Assembly (NCBI RefSeq): GCF_000002425.4
Contig: NC_037260.1
Coordinates: 12,150,760 to 12,214,759 of the forward strand
Length of the DNA stretch: 64,000 nt
Direction of reading: 5' to 3'
Source: Physcomitrium patens
Taxonomy: Eukaryota > Streptophyta > Bryopsida > Funariales > Funariaceae
The notes under the pieces were generated by a model, which was given only the letters and a program-made list of their open reading frames with translations, made no database searches and was not told the DNA's origin. Shown here in pieces: positions 50,931 to 64,000 of the stretch (positions within the stretch are counted from its first letter, which is position 1; every line of letters begins with the position of its first letter). Position numbers and translations under genes: made by a program.

Positions 50931-52015
50931 AAAAATGTCGAATTTCAAAATAATAATAATAATATTTTTTTTTCCCATTACTCTGTTGATTATCATAATG
51001 AAGTTCTTAAAATTAATTACAGCCATATTAAACTTTAGTTATATTATAATTTGATGCATCAGCCAATATAGTTTCGTCATTTACAAGTTAGTATGGTTAG
51101 AAAATGGTAAAATTGTGAAATTCAATTGCATATGAGTATTTTAAAGCATATTTATGTACGAATCCTATTTAAACTATTCTTTAAAAAAAATAAAAACTAA
51201 TATGAAAATTATTGTTGCAAAAAAAAATCATCTTTTTTCTTTTCTACTGCTAAAATATGATATGGTAATATCAAAGTGCTCAAGATTAATACAAACCACA
51301 TTGGATGTTTGTTGCAAATGCTTCAGTGTGCACCTCATTTTATCAAGCAGTCTTGTTTGTAGTAAAACACTGCAAATCTGAATTGTTGTATGTATGATTA
51401 GACTTAAAGTAACATTTTTGTACAAATGGCAGTTTGCATTTCTTGTGATTAGAACCCAAAAAAAGAACTTGCAAGGCAAATAATTTTAATGTATAAGTGT
51501 GTAGAGATAAAAGTAAAGTTTTCAGATTCATGCATTGTTTGCTCTTAGCTTTCAAGGAAATATTTATTGTATTGTATAAGGTTATCATGATGGTGATAAT
51601 ATATATATATATATATATATATAAAAAAATTAAAACTGCAATGTTTAAGCTACTGCATGTAAAAAAAAATATCTTTCATAGTGATTGTTAATGAAAGCAC
51701 AAAAAACTCACATGCATATATCTGAAGAATAATTTATTGGTTCTATGGATCAAAAAATTTAAAATTCATAAAAAGTAAACAAAGATCCATTTTTAAAAAA
51801 CTTAATTTTATCTTCAATTCATTAAAAAATAACAGTAATAACAATAATAATAATATTCATAAAACTAATTACACTATTTCTAAATCTTTTCATGAAGCAA
51901 GAAAAAAATGTAACTGATAGATATCTATATATACACCTTCTCTTACACATAGTCCTACTTTTATTTTCTTATATATATATATATGAACATTAATGAGATA
52001 GCCTCCATGGTTATG

Positions 52016-52960
52016 CAACATTCACGCATAGTGCACCCACAAACACAAAAAACCAAAATGAGATCCAACAAGTGCACAACACTGCAGTCACCATCTTAGG
52101 AACTGTGAGGGGGAACAGCTCCAAAATGTGGCATTCTCAAATTGCAAGCCTTGTGCAATAGCCAGTGTGAGTTTCTGGGAGGATGAGCCACCTGCAAATG
52201 AGAGTGCCCCAGGAGCCTGAGTGAGCACCATTTTCAATTTTTAATTTTAATTTTAATTTTTTGTACTGAGCTGAGAAGCAGAGCAGGGGTGATAGCCATG
52301 GGTTTTCGGAGGCCAATGGAACATGCTTGTGTGTACACAGACAGCAAGGGATCTCTCTATCTCTCTCTTTCTTTCTCTCTCACTCTCTCATGTACGGGCC
52401 CTTCAACAGGCTCCCAGTGCCAGCCAGGCAGCAACCCTATCCCCTGTGCATGACAGGATCAGCATGAGAGCCTTAAGGAAATCCAATGCCTGTGACTCTA
52501 GGCTGATGCTTAGAACCTAAATCCATGCACACCCACCATTGGCCTTCTGACTCACATTCTCCAATCTTGTCACATCCTCTAGAAAAGACTTCTGTACAGC
52601 AAAGAGCCAACCCCAGCAATAAAATCTGCATGCAGGAGGAGTAGCATGTGGGGTGGGTGCTTTTGTTCTCCACAACCCCCTTTTTCCAAGCAATTGTTTT
52701 TTGGGGACCTCTTGCTTTTGCTTCCATCACACGATAATCTCCAGGGATGATGTGACATGCCCCACTTTTCAAATACTGCAAAAAGTGGGATTTGTTGATA
52801 AAGGAAATTGCATGGGATTGTTGCCATTTATTTTATTTTATTTTATTTTGAGTGTTTGTAGAGCATGATTTGCATGCAGCTAGAAGGTGGGGAGATCTTG
52901 CTTTTCTGTTTGAGAGGATTTTTTTTTTTTTTTTTTTTCTTCCACATGAGGGATCAGACC
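52016..52960. other. GC-normal patch with foldback, no protein gene
   Basis: About 900 bases of balanced composition between AT-rich flanks. A CT-rich stretch (52,345-52,390) and a 20-base poly(T) (52,919-52,938) are present. Frames on both strands (for example 52,473-52,781 minus) have no recognisable domain. The patch carries an imperfect foldback (52,116-52,219), so a small-RNA precursor or other non-coding transcript is a reasonable alternative to an unrecognised gene. Confidence 0.45.
52116..52219. other. Imperfect foldback, microRNA-precursor-like
   Basis: The 5' arm GGCATTCTCAAATTGCA (52,130-52,146) pairs with TGCAAATGAGAGTGCC (52,193-52,208): 15 pairs, one a G-U wobble, with one bulge and one mismatch. 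Further out, CAGCTCC (52,116-52,122) pairs with GGAGCCTG (52,212-52,219) with one bulge. The intervening loop is about 46 nt. Arm length and mismatch pattern fit a plant microRNA hairpin, but I do not recognise a known mature sequence. Confidence 0.45.
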
Positions 52961-54236
52961 ATGGTAATGTCTCTTTTCAACTCCCTGTGAATATGATTTG
53001 GTGTTTAGTAAAGGTGTAAACCATTGCTAGGGTAAATTTTTATCATAGTTGTTGTTGTTGTTGTTGTTGTTGTTGTTATTATTATGTTGATTTTTTTGTT
53101 TATTTTTGAGTTATGTGGGGGAAGAAGTCAAGTGTTGGTGATAATAGTGTTGAATATGTTTTTTTTTGAAGAAAAGAGCTTTGTGCAAGTTTGTTGACAA
53201 TGAAAGCTCTTGTAGGAGACTTTATCATCAAATTATTAACATGATTTTGCCTTGCCTATTGCTCATGTACAAGGCTATTTGAAAAGTCAAAAATAAAAAA
53301 CAAAAATAAATAAATAAATAAATAAAGACTTCACAAGTATTTTCTATTTTTTGTGCATAATGTTTGTCCCATTGTAGCAGATACCAGTGTAATGATTTGG
53401 AAACATCCATGAATAATGCAGCAAATGCATGTATGTACAAATGTATGATTTTGAAATAATATCAGTAATTGTCTTACACATGAACTAAAATTTAAACTAA
53501 AATTTCAGATAAAAAATAATTTAAAATTGAACACCATTTTTAAGGGAACCACAAATTTTAAATGCACTATGCATAATAAAATACAATTTATGAAGTGTAT
53601 GATATTAATTAATATATGAGCATTAAAATATATAAATATTAAAATTTTACATAAGTAAAAAACAGCTTATTTTAAGGCGTATAAATTAATACATTAAGCT
53701 TGAATTTTTTTAAAGTTTCAAATTGTTTTTTTAAGTAGCATTTCAGATTATGATTTAGTTATCAAATTTTTAATCCCTAAATTATTGATACAGTACGTTC
53801 TTTTTGATGTACTATCCATAAAAAAATTAAAACTAAATCCAATCTGATTTACTTAAAACCTTAGAGATTTTAAAGCCTAACTAAAAAATATCCAATTTAT
53901 TTCTTTATTAATAAACAGTTAAAACAAAGAATGAGGATTGGTAAACAGCTATGCCAATCTCTCATGCCAAAATAAACAAAACATGCATCTAAAAATAAAA
54001 ATAAAAACAAAAAAACAAATGGCTAGAAAAAACCAAAAAGTAGTAATGATTTTGTTAAAGAATTTGAAAATTCTTTAAAAACATCTTTTCAATAATTAAG
54101 TAAAAAACAACATCTTTCAACAAAAAAAAACATCAAATTTCAAACTATTAAATTATTGAATGACCCATAGATACACTATTCAAACCAATCATACAAGATT
54201 CCATGTACCAGTCCAACACAAACCAAAGTTTGTGTT
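52961..54236. other. AT-rich intergenic DNA, no gene seen
   Basis: Contains a (GTT)n repeat at 53,048-53,077 and an (AAAT)n-like stretch near 53,301-53,325. No gene signal. Confidence 0.55.
53048..53077. repeat. (GTT)n microsatellite
   Basis: Ten tandem GTT units. Confidence 0.95.
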
Positions 54237-54829
54237 GTGTCTACATTACTTATCAATCATGCATTGTTTGCCACAACATCACTCTGCGACCCCATGAACT
54301 TGGGGTGTAAACCAACTTATAATTGCAATGGACAAGCTCCTTGCAGGCCAGCCGTTCTGCTCCCCCACACTGTCTTACACACATGCCTTGTAATGCTCTA
54401 CATGAGCTTCCATAACTCTACTAAAAAAATCATCAACAAGAGAAGGGGTCTTTCACCATCCCCTTCTTTTCACAGCTCCAAAAACGCTTCCTCCAACTTT
54501 GGGGTCCTTAGCTGCATTGACCCTCACATCACATTCCACAAAGCAGATCCTTGGAGTACGCACCCAGAAGTGTTGAAAAACCACCAAATCAAATCATGCA
54601 CTGAGGGTCAATTGTATTCCCAGCCCCCAATCAACAACAGAGAGTTGTAATGCTGGCACTTGGATTAATTCTCAGAGGCAAGGGATAACTGTGTGGCAAC
54701 GCTACAGCTGTGCAAGACCAGGTGGAAATCCAGCAGGAAAAAAAGACAAATCAAAAAACAAAAACAATAAAGCAAAACAAAACATACACACACACACACA
54801 CACAGAGGGTGCAGATCATATGTGACTGA
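54237..54829. other. GC-normal stretch with short hairpin, no recognised gene
   Basis: An open frame of 137 residues (54,237-54,650) has no recognisable domain and ordinary non-coding composition. An 11-position stem (AAGAGAAGGGG at 54,438-54,448 with CCCCTTCTTTT at 54,460-54,470, 11-base loop, one G-U) is present. An (AC)n run lies at about 54,785-54,803. Confidence 0.4.
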
Positions 54830-57671
54830 AAGCAGTCAAAGAGTTGGGGAGCATGTAGTGAGGAAGGAGCACGTTAGAAGCACTAACTGAATGAGCTCCA
54901 GATCCACGTCTTCCCTGGGGCGGTGGGTGGGGGTAGCATTGGAAGGGACGCCGACGGAGTGGGAAACTGAGAGTGAGTGAAGTAAGAAAATAAGTAACTG
55001 AGGGAGAGTGAGTTCCTTCGTTCGTTTGGCCAGTTGGGTTGGGGTTCGGAATGGGCCGGAGTCCAGTTCCAGTCCAGTTCCTCCTCCATTTCGTGCAGGA
55101 AGGGCAGCGCTGCTGTGCGTGGCCGGGCCCTGGCAAGGCCCTGACCGGGCGCGGCCTTTCAGCAATGAAGAAGAATATAATTTACTGCTGGGCTGCAAGT
55201 ACAAGACGATGCCGGAGGGAGGGACAGAGATGAATGATCTCCCCCCTCCCCCGAGCTGTTGTTGTTCTCCCCCATTCCATACTGGATGAGCAACTTGTAC
55301 TGACCCGCAAGTCGGATTGCTGCAGTGTTACTGTGAGAGAGAAGCGGGGCTTGAAGCCTTCTCAAGGTCTTTGGAAAAGCATTTAAGGGCTTTTGGAATG
55401 CTCTTCCTGTTTGTCGAGAAGTGTTCGGAAACTGGGTGGTCGTTTCGCTGTTTTCAGAGCAGGGAATGATCTTAAATGTTTTTTTTTTGTCACGTACTCA
55501 AGTACGAGGAGGGGGTCTGCCTAACGATCTCCTACACCTGAGGTGTGTGAGGCAATTTGCGAGTGTAGTGAGCTGGTTAGTGTGTTTGTAGACATCCTTT
55601 GTGAGGGGTGGAATTCACTTTGGTGCACTACTGCACCGTAGCTTCTTTGAGGTAGGAGAGGAGCGGTGGGTAGGGTGCGGACAGATCGCGAAGGGGTGAG
55701 AGTGATGGCGATACGGGGCGGGATCTGCAGTGAAACGTGCTGCATGAGGAGACAAGAGCTTGCTTTAATCTCCGGATCAAGCGATATAGTGTCAGTATGA
55801 GTATGTGTAAGTGAGGGAGAGAGAGACACACGCACACAGAAAGTGAGATTGAAAATGGTGATGCGGAGTGGCTACTCGCAGAGCTAGAAACTGCAAACTG
55901 CTGAGTGTGGAAGGAAATTGTACAACTCAAAAGCTGTGCCCAGATTTACTCGTAGTCCTCATACACCTATGATCCCAATCGTCCGCCTTTCAAACTTGAA
56001 TTTATTACAAATCTGGGGATCTCCTACAAATTCTGTCGTGTGGAATTTTTTAGGATTTGGAGGAAAACTCTTTCGTGTGTGCGCTTCGGAACGTGCCGTG
56101 TGCTTCAAATCTCAGAGTAGTATAATATCCCCTTCACCGGTTTCTGAGTTGACTGTAGGGTGGGTAGAGAACGACTGCAATGCGTTGTGCGATTAATGCG
56201 AGCAGCTTCTGGAAGCAGGAGGATTAGAAATTTGCGGCAGAGTACGGGCTCGGAGACATGTGACTGAAGAAGAGAATCTGTGAGGGGTGTGATCTGTCTA
56301 CAAGGAGATCCGAAGGGGGATTAATACTGGCGTGCAGAGTTCTGCCTTCAGTCGTGGGGTTAACCCTTTCGTTCGAGTCGTAGTGATGAGCGCAACAGAG
56401 TAGCAACAGATTCAGAACCAGAGTTATGACTAAGCGCATGCCTGAAGAGAGGTGGTTACAACTGCAATTCAATATTTGTCAAGGCCCTGAGTCATCATCA
56501 TTACCATTACGATTCTGAAGGAACTGGAAACTGCCAGCGCCGCGACGCTGCAGCAGAAGCAGCAGCAGTCCGGGCTGTTGGTTACTTCCTTGTACAATTA
56601 CCAATTCAAAAACCTCATTTTTCACCCATCTCTTTTCGAGTGTTTTCCTGCCACAAGGTGATTGATTCCCTCCCGCCCGTGAGTAGTCGGATTGCAAGAA
56701 TCATGCGGTATCAAGATCCTGCTGTGGCAGTCCCGAGATCAGGTTGACTTGGAAGGAAACTGACGTGATGATTGGTAATGTACTACAACTATACCCTGCA
56801 GCTTTTGCAGAGTTTATTATGAAATTTTCATTCGCGAAGAGTGGGATTTAGGGTGACGGCGAGGGACAGCCTGGATTTAACATATTATTATTCCTATTCA
56901 TCGTAGCTCATCACGCAGCTATCTCACTTCGCCCCTTCTCCTTTCATTTCCCATCCTCTTCGCAGTACTGCAGGTTGTACGTATCATCGAGTACCAAGGA
57001 TTTTGAGGATTTCAGGGTAGCCTTGCCAGTACCCTTGAAAACAATATGGGACCTCCTGTTAATTCCTTTCGAGAAGATCGTACGTTTGTGTTGATGAAAT
57101 TATGGTCTTGAGGCTGTCTTTCCCAAGCAACACTTCAAAATGGTGACTATAGAATGCAGTTTTAAGACGAAGTTGAGGTTTGAGACAACGTCGAGCCTGA
57201 GCGGACAGGTGGTGTGTTCATCTCAAAGCAAAGACGCCACGCAAGAATCGGACAGGTCACGCAATCGAAGTAGGTGTAGATAATATGGTCGGGGTTCGAT
57301 TTTGAATTTTGATGGCTCCTTCGTAAGCAGTCAAATGCAGGATATTTTTTTGGGTTAGGTGCATGTTCGTGCATCGAATCCTGTGACGGGCCCATCTCAC
57401 CCGATTGACGGGGCAAAAATGTCTAGTTTATTGGACCGGCAGCCCTCGTCGCCCATGAAGCTGAAAATCTGGTTGACTCCACACTCGGGGGACTGCATCA
57501 GCGTTGTCCGCAAGAGGTCGCCCTGTCGAGCATAAAGAAGTGCCTTGGCAGCCTCTTCGTTGCTGCCAACCAGCAGTTCAGTTGGACGCAGTGCAGGGGA
57601 GGGATTGACCATCGCTTACTGAGACGGACTATTCAGGCAAACAATCTAGTTAAGCACTCGAACGTAAGGAG
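54830..57671. other. GC-normal upstream region of the CKX gene
   Basis: Nearly 3 kb of balanced composition ending at the CKX start codon. Overlapping frames of 60-122 residues on both strands show no recognisable domain. The likeliest content is promoter and a long, possibly intron-containing, 5' leader with several upstream ATGs, but no TATA box or leader intron could be fixed with confidence. A minus-strand frame at 57,397-57,612 just upstream of the start codon is open for 71 residues but unrecognised. Confidence 0.45.
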
Positions 57672-60581
<2,910 letters not shown>

Positions 60582-62765
60582 CGAGTGATGCGGATTCAAC
60601 AAGACGTCACAGTGGAAGCCGACGAAACCCTATGTCTTGATGCGAAAGCTATTAACTCCTTGCTGCTGTTATTGGGGCTGCTATTTTGGTGATGGAGCAG
60701 GTAGTTAATCTGTTTTTTTTATGGATTTTACTTGATAAGTGAGAGTGTTAATTGAGGGAAATTGAGACAGATGAGTTGATAAAAATTATTAAAAAAAATT
60801 AAAAAAACATTTAAAAAAAAACACTTGGATGAGTTCCTAAGGTATAATAGATCTACCATCCATCTTAATTGTTGGTTTTTCTCTTGGAGCTGCAGCTAGC
60901 TTTGGAAGAAAGTGAGAAAAAAAAAAAAAAAAAAAAAAAAAAGAAAAAAGAAAAAAAGGATTTCTTTTCCCTTGTACATAGTGAATATGAGGAATTTGTA
61001 GAATTAGCAGAGATGTGATTTGTAGTTCACCAATTTCAAGCTGGAAGAAAAAGGGCATGCAGCAGCTAATATGTGAGGTGGGGGACCTACCCATATTTGG
61101 AAGTACATTTGATGTTGAAGGAAGGACAAATATCACCAAGCCCCATATTGCCTTACAACACCATGTTGTGGAGGGTTTTGTAGAGAAGTTAGCAGTGCTA
61201 ATTCAGAATTAAGCTTTTAGGATTAGAAACAAACAAAATTGCTGATGATGATTCCCCAAGCCCCAATGATCTGAAGTTGGTTGGCATATCTGGGGATTTA
61301 TGTGTTGTAAAGAGTAACATGGCAATTCAATTCCTTTCAAAATAGTCATTTCAAAGATTCTCTCATATATTTTTTTCTTTGTGTATTTTCAAGTTTGAAA
61401 TTGGTGTGGTTTTTAATATTTTGAGACCTTGTGAGCACTGAGGGCAGTTCAATGTTCTTGTGATTTGTGCACCTGTTAATCATGTCCCTATTGCATAGAG
61501 TGATCATTTATTGAAGAAGTTTTGTAAAACTAAGCTGTTGGATTCATATTTGGCTGTGTGGTGTTCACTTCCCCCATGCAAGATAATTCAAAAGAGTTGC
61601 AAATGGTCTCCTCACCAACTGTTACCTAATTTCATATCATTGGCAATGAGAGAAAATAATTTTTCATTGCAATGCAATATTTTGATAGATGTGCAATATT
61701 TTCAGTAACAAAGTCTTTATTTGTTCATGTTTCGTGATAAATTTTATGGACAAAACTACTGAAAATCCTGTGAAGGGAACTCATTCTGTTGAAAATGAAA
61801 CATTCGCTTCATAAAATATTTTCAAATTTCATGATTGTGAAAGAAAAATGGTGGTGATCGGTTGTTGCACAAAAATCACAACCTTTTAGTTATACATAAT
61901 TTTGTAAATTCTATGTATGTATTTCCATACTTTCACTTGGAATTTTCTGTGTATCTGTAAGAGTTTAGTTTTAATATGCATACATGTTACTTTTCTGTGT
62001 GTATGATGCCATCAGCTTGTTTGAAATTTATTGTAGGTATGTGAAATTTCAATTCTTATGTTTAAACAAGCTGGTTTGGACATGAGATGATAAATCATTC
62101 AACCAAGAAGTAATTGTTTATACCAGGAGTGTTACCACAGTAAATCATGCTCCAATATTAAAGAAAAAAAAACTAGCTCTGAGTTAATTTAGAGACTATC
62201 TATATTATAGGAAAAAAATGGGACTCATAACTAATTCATGTAAAGTGGATCTTTGTGTGTATTTATTAATCTTAAAGCAATACACTGTTATGTTGATGAA
62301 TTGCATGATTCTTATACATGCTTAGATATGCATTTGAATATGAAATAATGTGGAAGTTAGTAATCTACTCTAGTTTTAAAAGCATTAAAATTTTACATTT
62401 TAATTTCAAAGAATTATTTTACTACTTTTAATTTGATCATTAACCAGGCTCACTCAGTAATTGTTGAAAAATTAAGCTAATCTTGCAGTTTAAAGTTAAT
62501 AATATGTATATTTAAAATTTATGTCATCTATTTTCTTTACAGGTGTGTGTTGCATATTAACATAAAGAAGATACAATAAATATAATTCATTTTTCAAATG
62601 TCACATTTGTACATATGCACTGTAGTTCTGTGGTTTTGTTTTATAGTGCAACATTTACCAAGGAATCTACAGCATCAAATCCCCAAGATTGAATTCTTAT
62701 TCAGATTGAAAATCCAATCTTCGTTGATTTTTATTATTGCTATAGTTATTCATACATATCTGTGT

Positions 62766-62791
62766 ACACACACACACACACACACATATAC

Positions 62792-62825
<34 letters not shown>
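62766..62825. repeat. (CA)n-(TA)n-(CA)n compound microsatellite
   Basis: CA repeats flank a TA core, followed by a further TA run at about 62,884-62,905. Confidence 0.9.
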
Positions 62826-62826
<1 letters not shown>

Positions 62827-63109
62827 TACATATGTACTTACCAAGATCAAGCAACACATAGTCATGTATGAATCTATATGTATGTATATATATATATATA
62901 TATATTTATTCACATATACAATTGACAAATATACACACAGCTCAAAAATACTCTGTACTTAATCAACAAATATATATACATACTGAACCCTAAACCTGAC
63001 AGCTTTGTACATATGTCAAGCTTTAAAACTTCAACACCTGAGGGCAACAACAACACACATGGAAAAAGTAGATTTTGACAAAGCTGATGTGGAGGTGCAG
63101 ACACACACA

Positions 63110-63135
63110 CTCACTCACTCACTCACTCACTCACT
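63110..63135. repeat. (ACTC)n microsatellite
   Basis: About six tandem ACTC units directly after a short AC run. Confidence 0.9.
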
Positions 63136-63317
63136 GGGATACCATCGGTACCCACAAATGTACAAGTCTGATGATAGACGACTGTAGCCTCAATTGTGTA
63201 TGGCAGTCTGCAAATGTAACTTTGGGGGGATGTACAACTAATTATAGTGTGAGCTTGGAGTGAATGGCTAGTCTGTGATCACAGCATTTTCATAGTACTG
63301 GCATGCAATAAAGCATT

Positions 63318-63413
63318 GTGGGGGTGGGGGTGTTGTGGTGGTGGTGGTAGTATTATTAGTAGTATTAGTAATAGTAGTGGTACTACTACTACTCCCCCTC
63401 CCCCTCCCCCTCC
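63318..63413. repeat. G-rich tract, trinucleotide hairpin and C-rich tract
   Basis: A plus-strand G-rich tract (63,318-63,349, several runs of two to five G) is followed by AGT/ATT repeats. A small hairpin comes next (TAGTAGT 63,372-63,378, loop GGT, ACTACTA 63,382-63,388). Last is a C5-T-C5-T-C5-T-C2 tract (63,394-63,413), which is G-rich on the minus strand. Confidence 0.85.
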
Positions 63414-64000
63414 TTGCTTTACATTTTGCTGCTCTATTGTGGTACTATTGAAGATGGAGACATGGCTGTCTGCACTGTGTAGTGTTAGAGACCGTGACAG
63501 CTTGTCGCCCTCACCTTCATTGTGACAGGGGCTTTCTGGTTTGAAGCTCCCCAGGGGCTGAAGTCCTTACACCTTGATTGCACACCACTCAGCTTGTGTG
63601 TATGAAAAATAATAAATAATGATAAATAAAAAAGATCAACACAGAAGAAGAAGTAGAAGAAGAAGAAGATGGGGTTCTTTTTAAAAAGTTGTGTGAAACC
63701 CAACAATTTATAACTAGTTTTCAAAATTGAAGAGTGTTTCATCCTTGGTGCACGAAGTGGGTGTGGTACAAAGCTGTGGCGAGTTTATTTTAAGGCTGCT
63801 GCCCTTATTGGAGGACTTTGAAAATGGGGATTGAGTAGAGAGTATTTGCCTCAAGGGAGGTCTTCATTTGTTGCATCACTGCTATTTGTGGAGCTTGTTT
63901 TGTGTACATTTTTTCTCTTCTTCTTGCCATTGTTTGCATGTTCAATCCCTTGTTAATTGGTAAAGTAATCAGAGTTTTATTATATGGTGAGAAAAAAAAA

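Larger units (their letters stand above)
46001..52015. other. AT-rich intergenic region, no gene seen
   Basis: AT-rich throughout, with pyrimidine-rich stretches (46,800-46,980) and (TA)n arrays at 48,629-48,661, 48,950-48,982, 49,222-49,248, 50,894-50,929 and 51,599-51,623. A 74-residue frame at 47,571-47,795 and others near 51,200-51,600 have no recognisable content and are not called as genes. Confidence 0.55.
60582..64000. other. 3' flank of CKX and simple-repeat-rich intergenic DNA
   Basis: Probable 3' UTR, then a 26-base poly(A) (60,917-60,942), a moderately GC-balanced stretch without recognised gene (61,000-61,300), AT-rich DNA, and a repeat-rich zone after 62,760. Small frames (61,015-61,212; 63,316-63,525) show no domains; the latter is repeat-encoded Pro, Gly and Thr. 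A perfect 12-bp palindrome CTGTGATCACAG lies at 63,273-63,284. Confidence 0.5.

Noticed and set aside
54816-55289. Several overlapping 64-122 residue frames upstream of CKX
   Set aside because: Composition-driven frames (Pro, Ser, Gly rich) on both strands without conserved motifs. Leader or promoter DNA is the simpler reading.
63316-63525. Frame encoding Gly-, Thr- and Pro-runs
   Set aside because: Encoded by trinucleotide and C5T simple repeats; not a credible protein.

Overview
The window looks like nuclear DNA of a land plant, most probably a bryophyte and perhaps a moss. Three protein-coding loci with classic plant GT-AG introns are embedded in very AT-rich, microsatellite-laden intergenic DNA with heavily decayed retrotransposons. 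The protein families (plastid CGFS glutaredoxin, ATXR5/6-type H3K27 monomethyltransferase, cytokinin oxidase/dehydrogenase) are plant families. The species cannot be fixed from the sequence alone. All exon models were built by hand from reading-frame continuity, intron phase and family knowledge.

Layout. 1-8,500: AT-rich repeat graveyard with fragments of Ty3/gypsy-type elements (integrase end at about 585-1,080; gag, protease and RT remnants at about 4,860-8,270). 8,520-9,800: a balanced-GC island with a tRNA-Glu(CUC) gene on the minus strand and no recognised protein. 9,800-11,830: AT-rich, empty. 11,830-25,070: the main gene block. It holds a plastid monothiol glutaredoxin (GRXS14 type, three exons, last intron apparently GC-AG), then a tandem pair of ATXR5/6-like genes. 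The upstream copy (16,126-18,575) is a broken pseudogene. The downstream copy (20,700-23,991, six exons, 419 aa) is intact, with PHD finger, PCNA-interaction box and SET domain. 25,075-42,300: an AT desert with an assembly gap (31,768-32,744), many (TA)n arrays and a decayed minus-strand LINE (about 35,000-38,700) interrupted by an LTR-like insertion. 42,300-54,800: intergenic DNA in which AT-rich stretches alternate with patches of normal GC that code for nothing recognisable but contain foldback structures. 54,830-60,581: GC-normal leader or promoter followed by a complete five-exon cytokinin oxidase/dehydrogenase gene (551 aa). 60,582-64,000: 3' flank and simple repeats.

The three loci are functionally unrelated: plastid Fe-S and redox work, replication-coupled heterochromatin marking, and cytokinin breakdown. 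The most informative internal comparison is the ATXR5/6 pair, where the decayed copy has lost several functional elements that the intact copy keeps: a PHD cysteine, PIP-box spacing, the last SET exon and an open frame. Outside genes, the points most worth testing are imperfect foldbacks at about 30.4, 45.1 and 52.1 kb, each inside a GC-normal patch of otherwise AT-rich DNA. No unequivocally new system was found.
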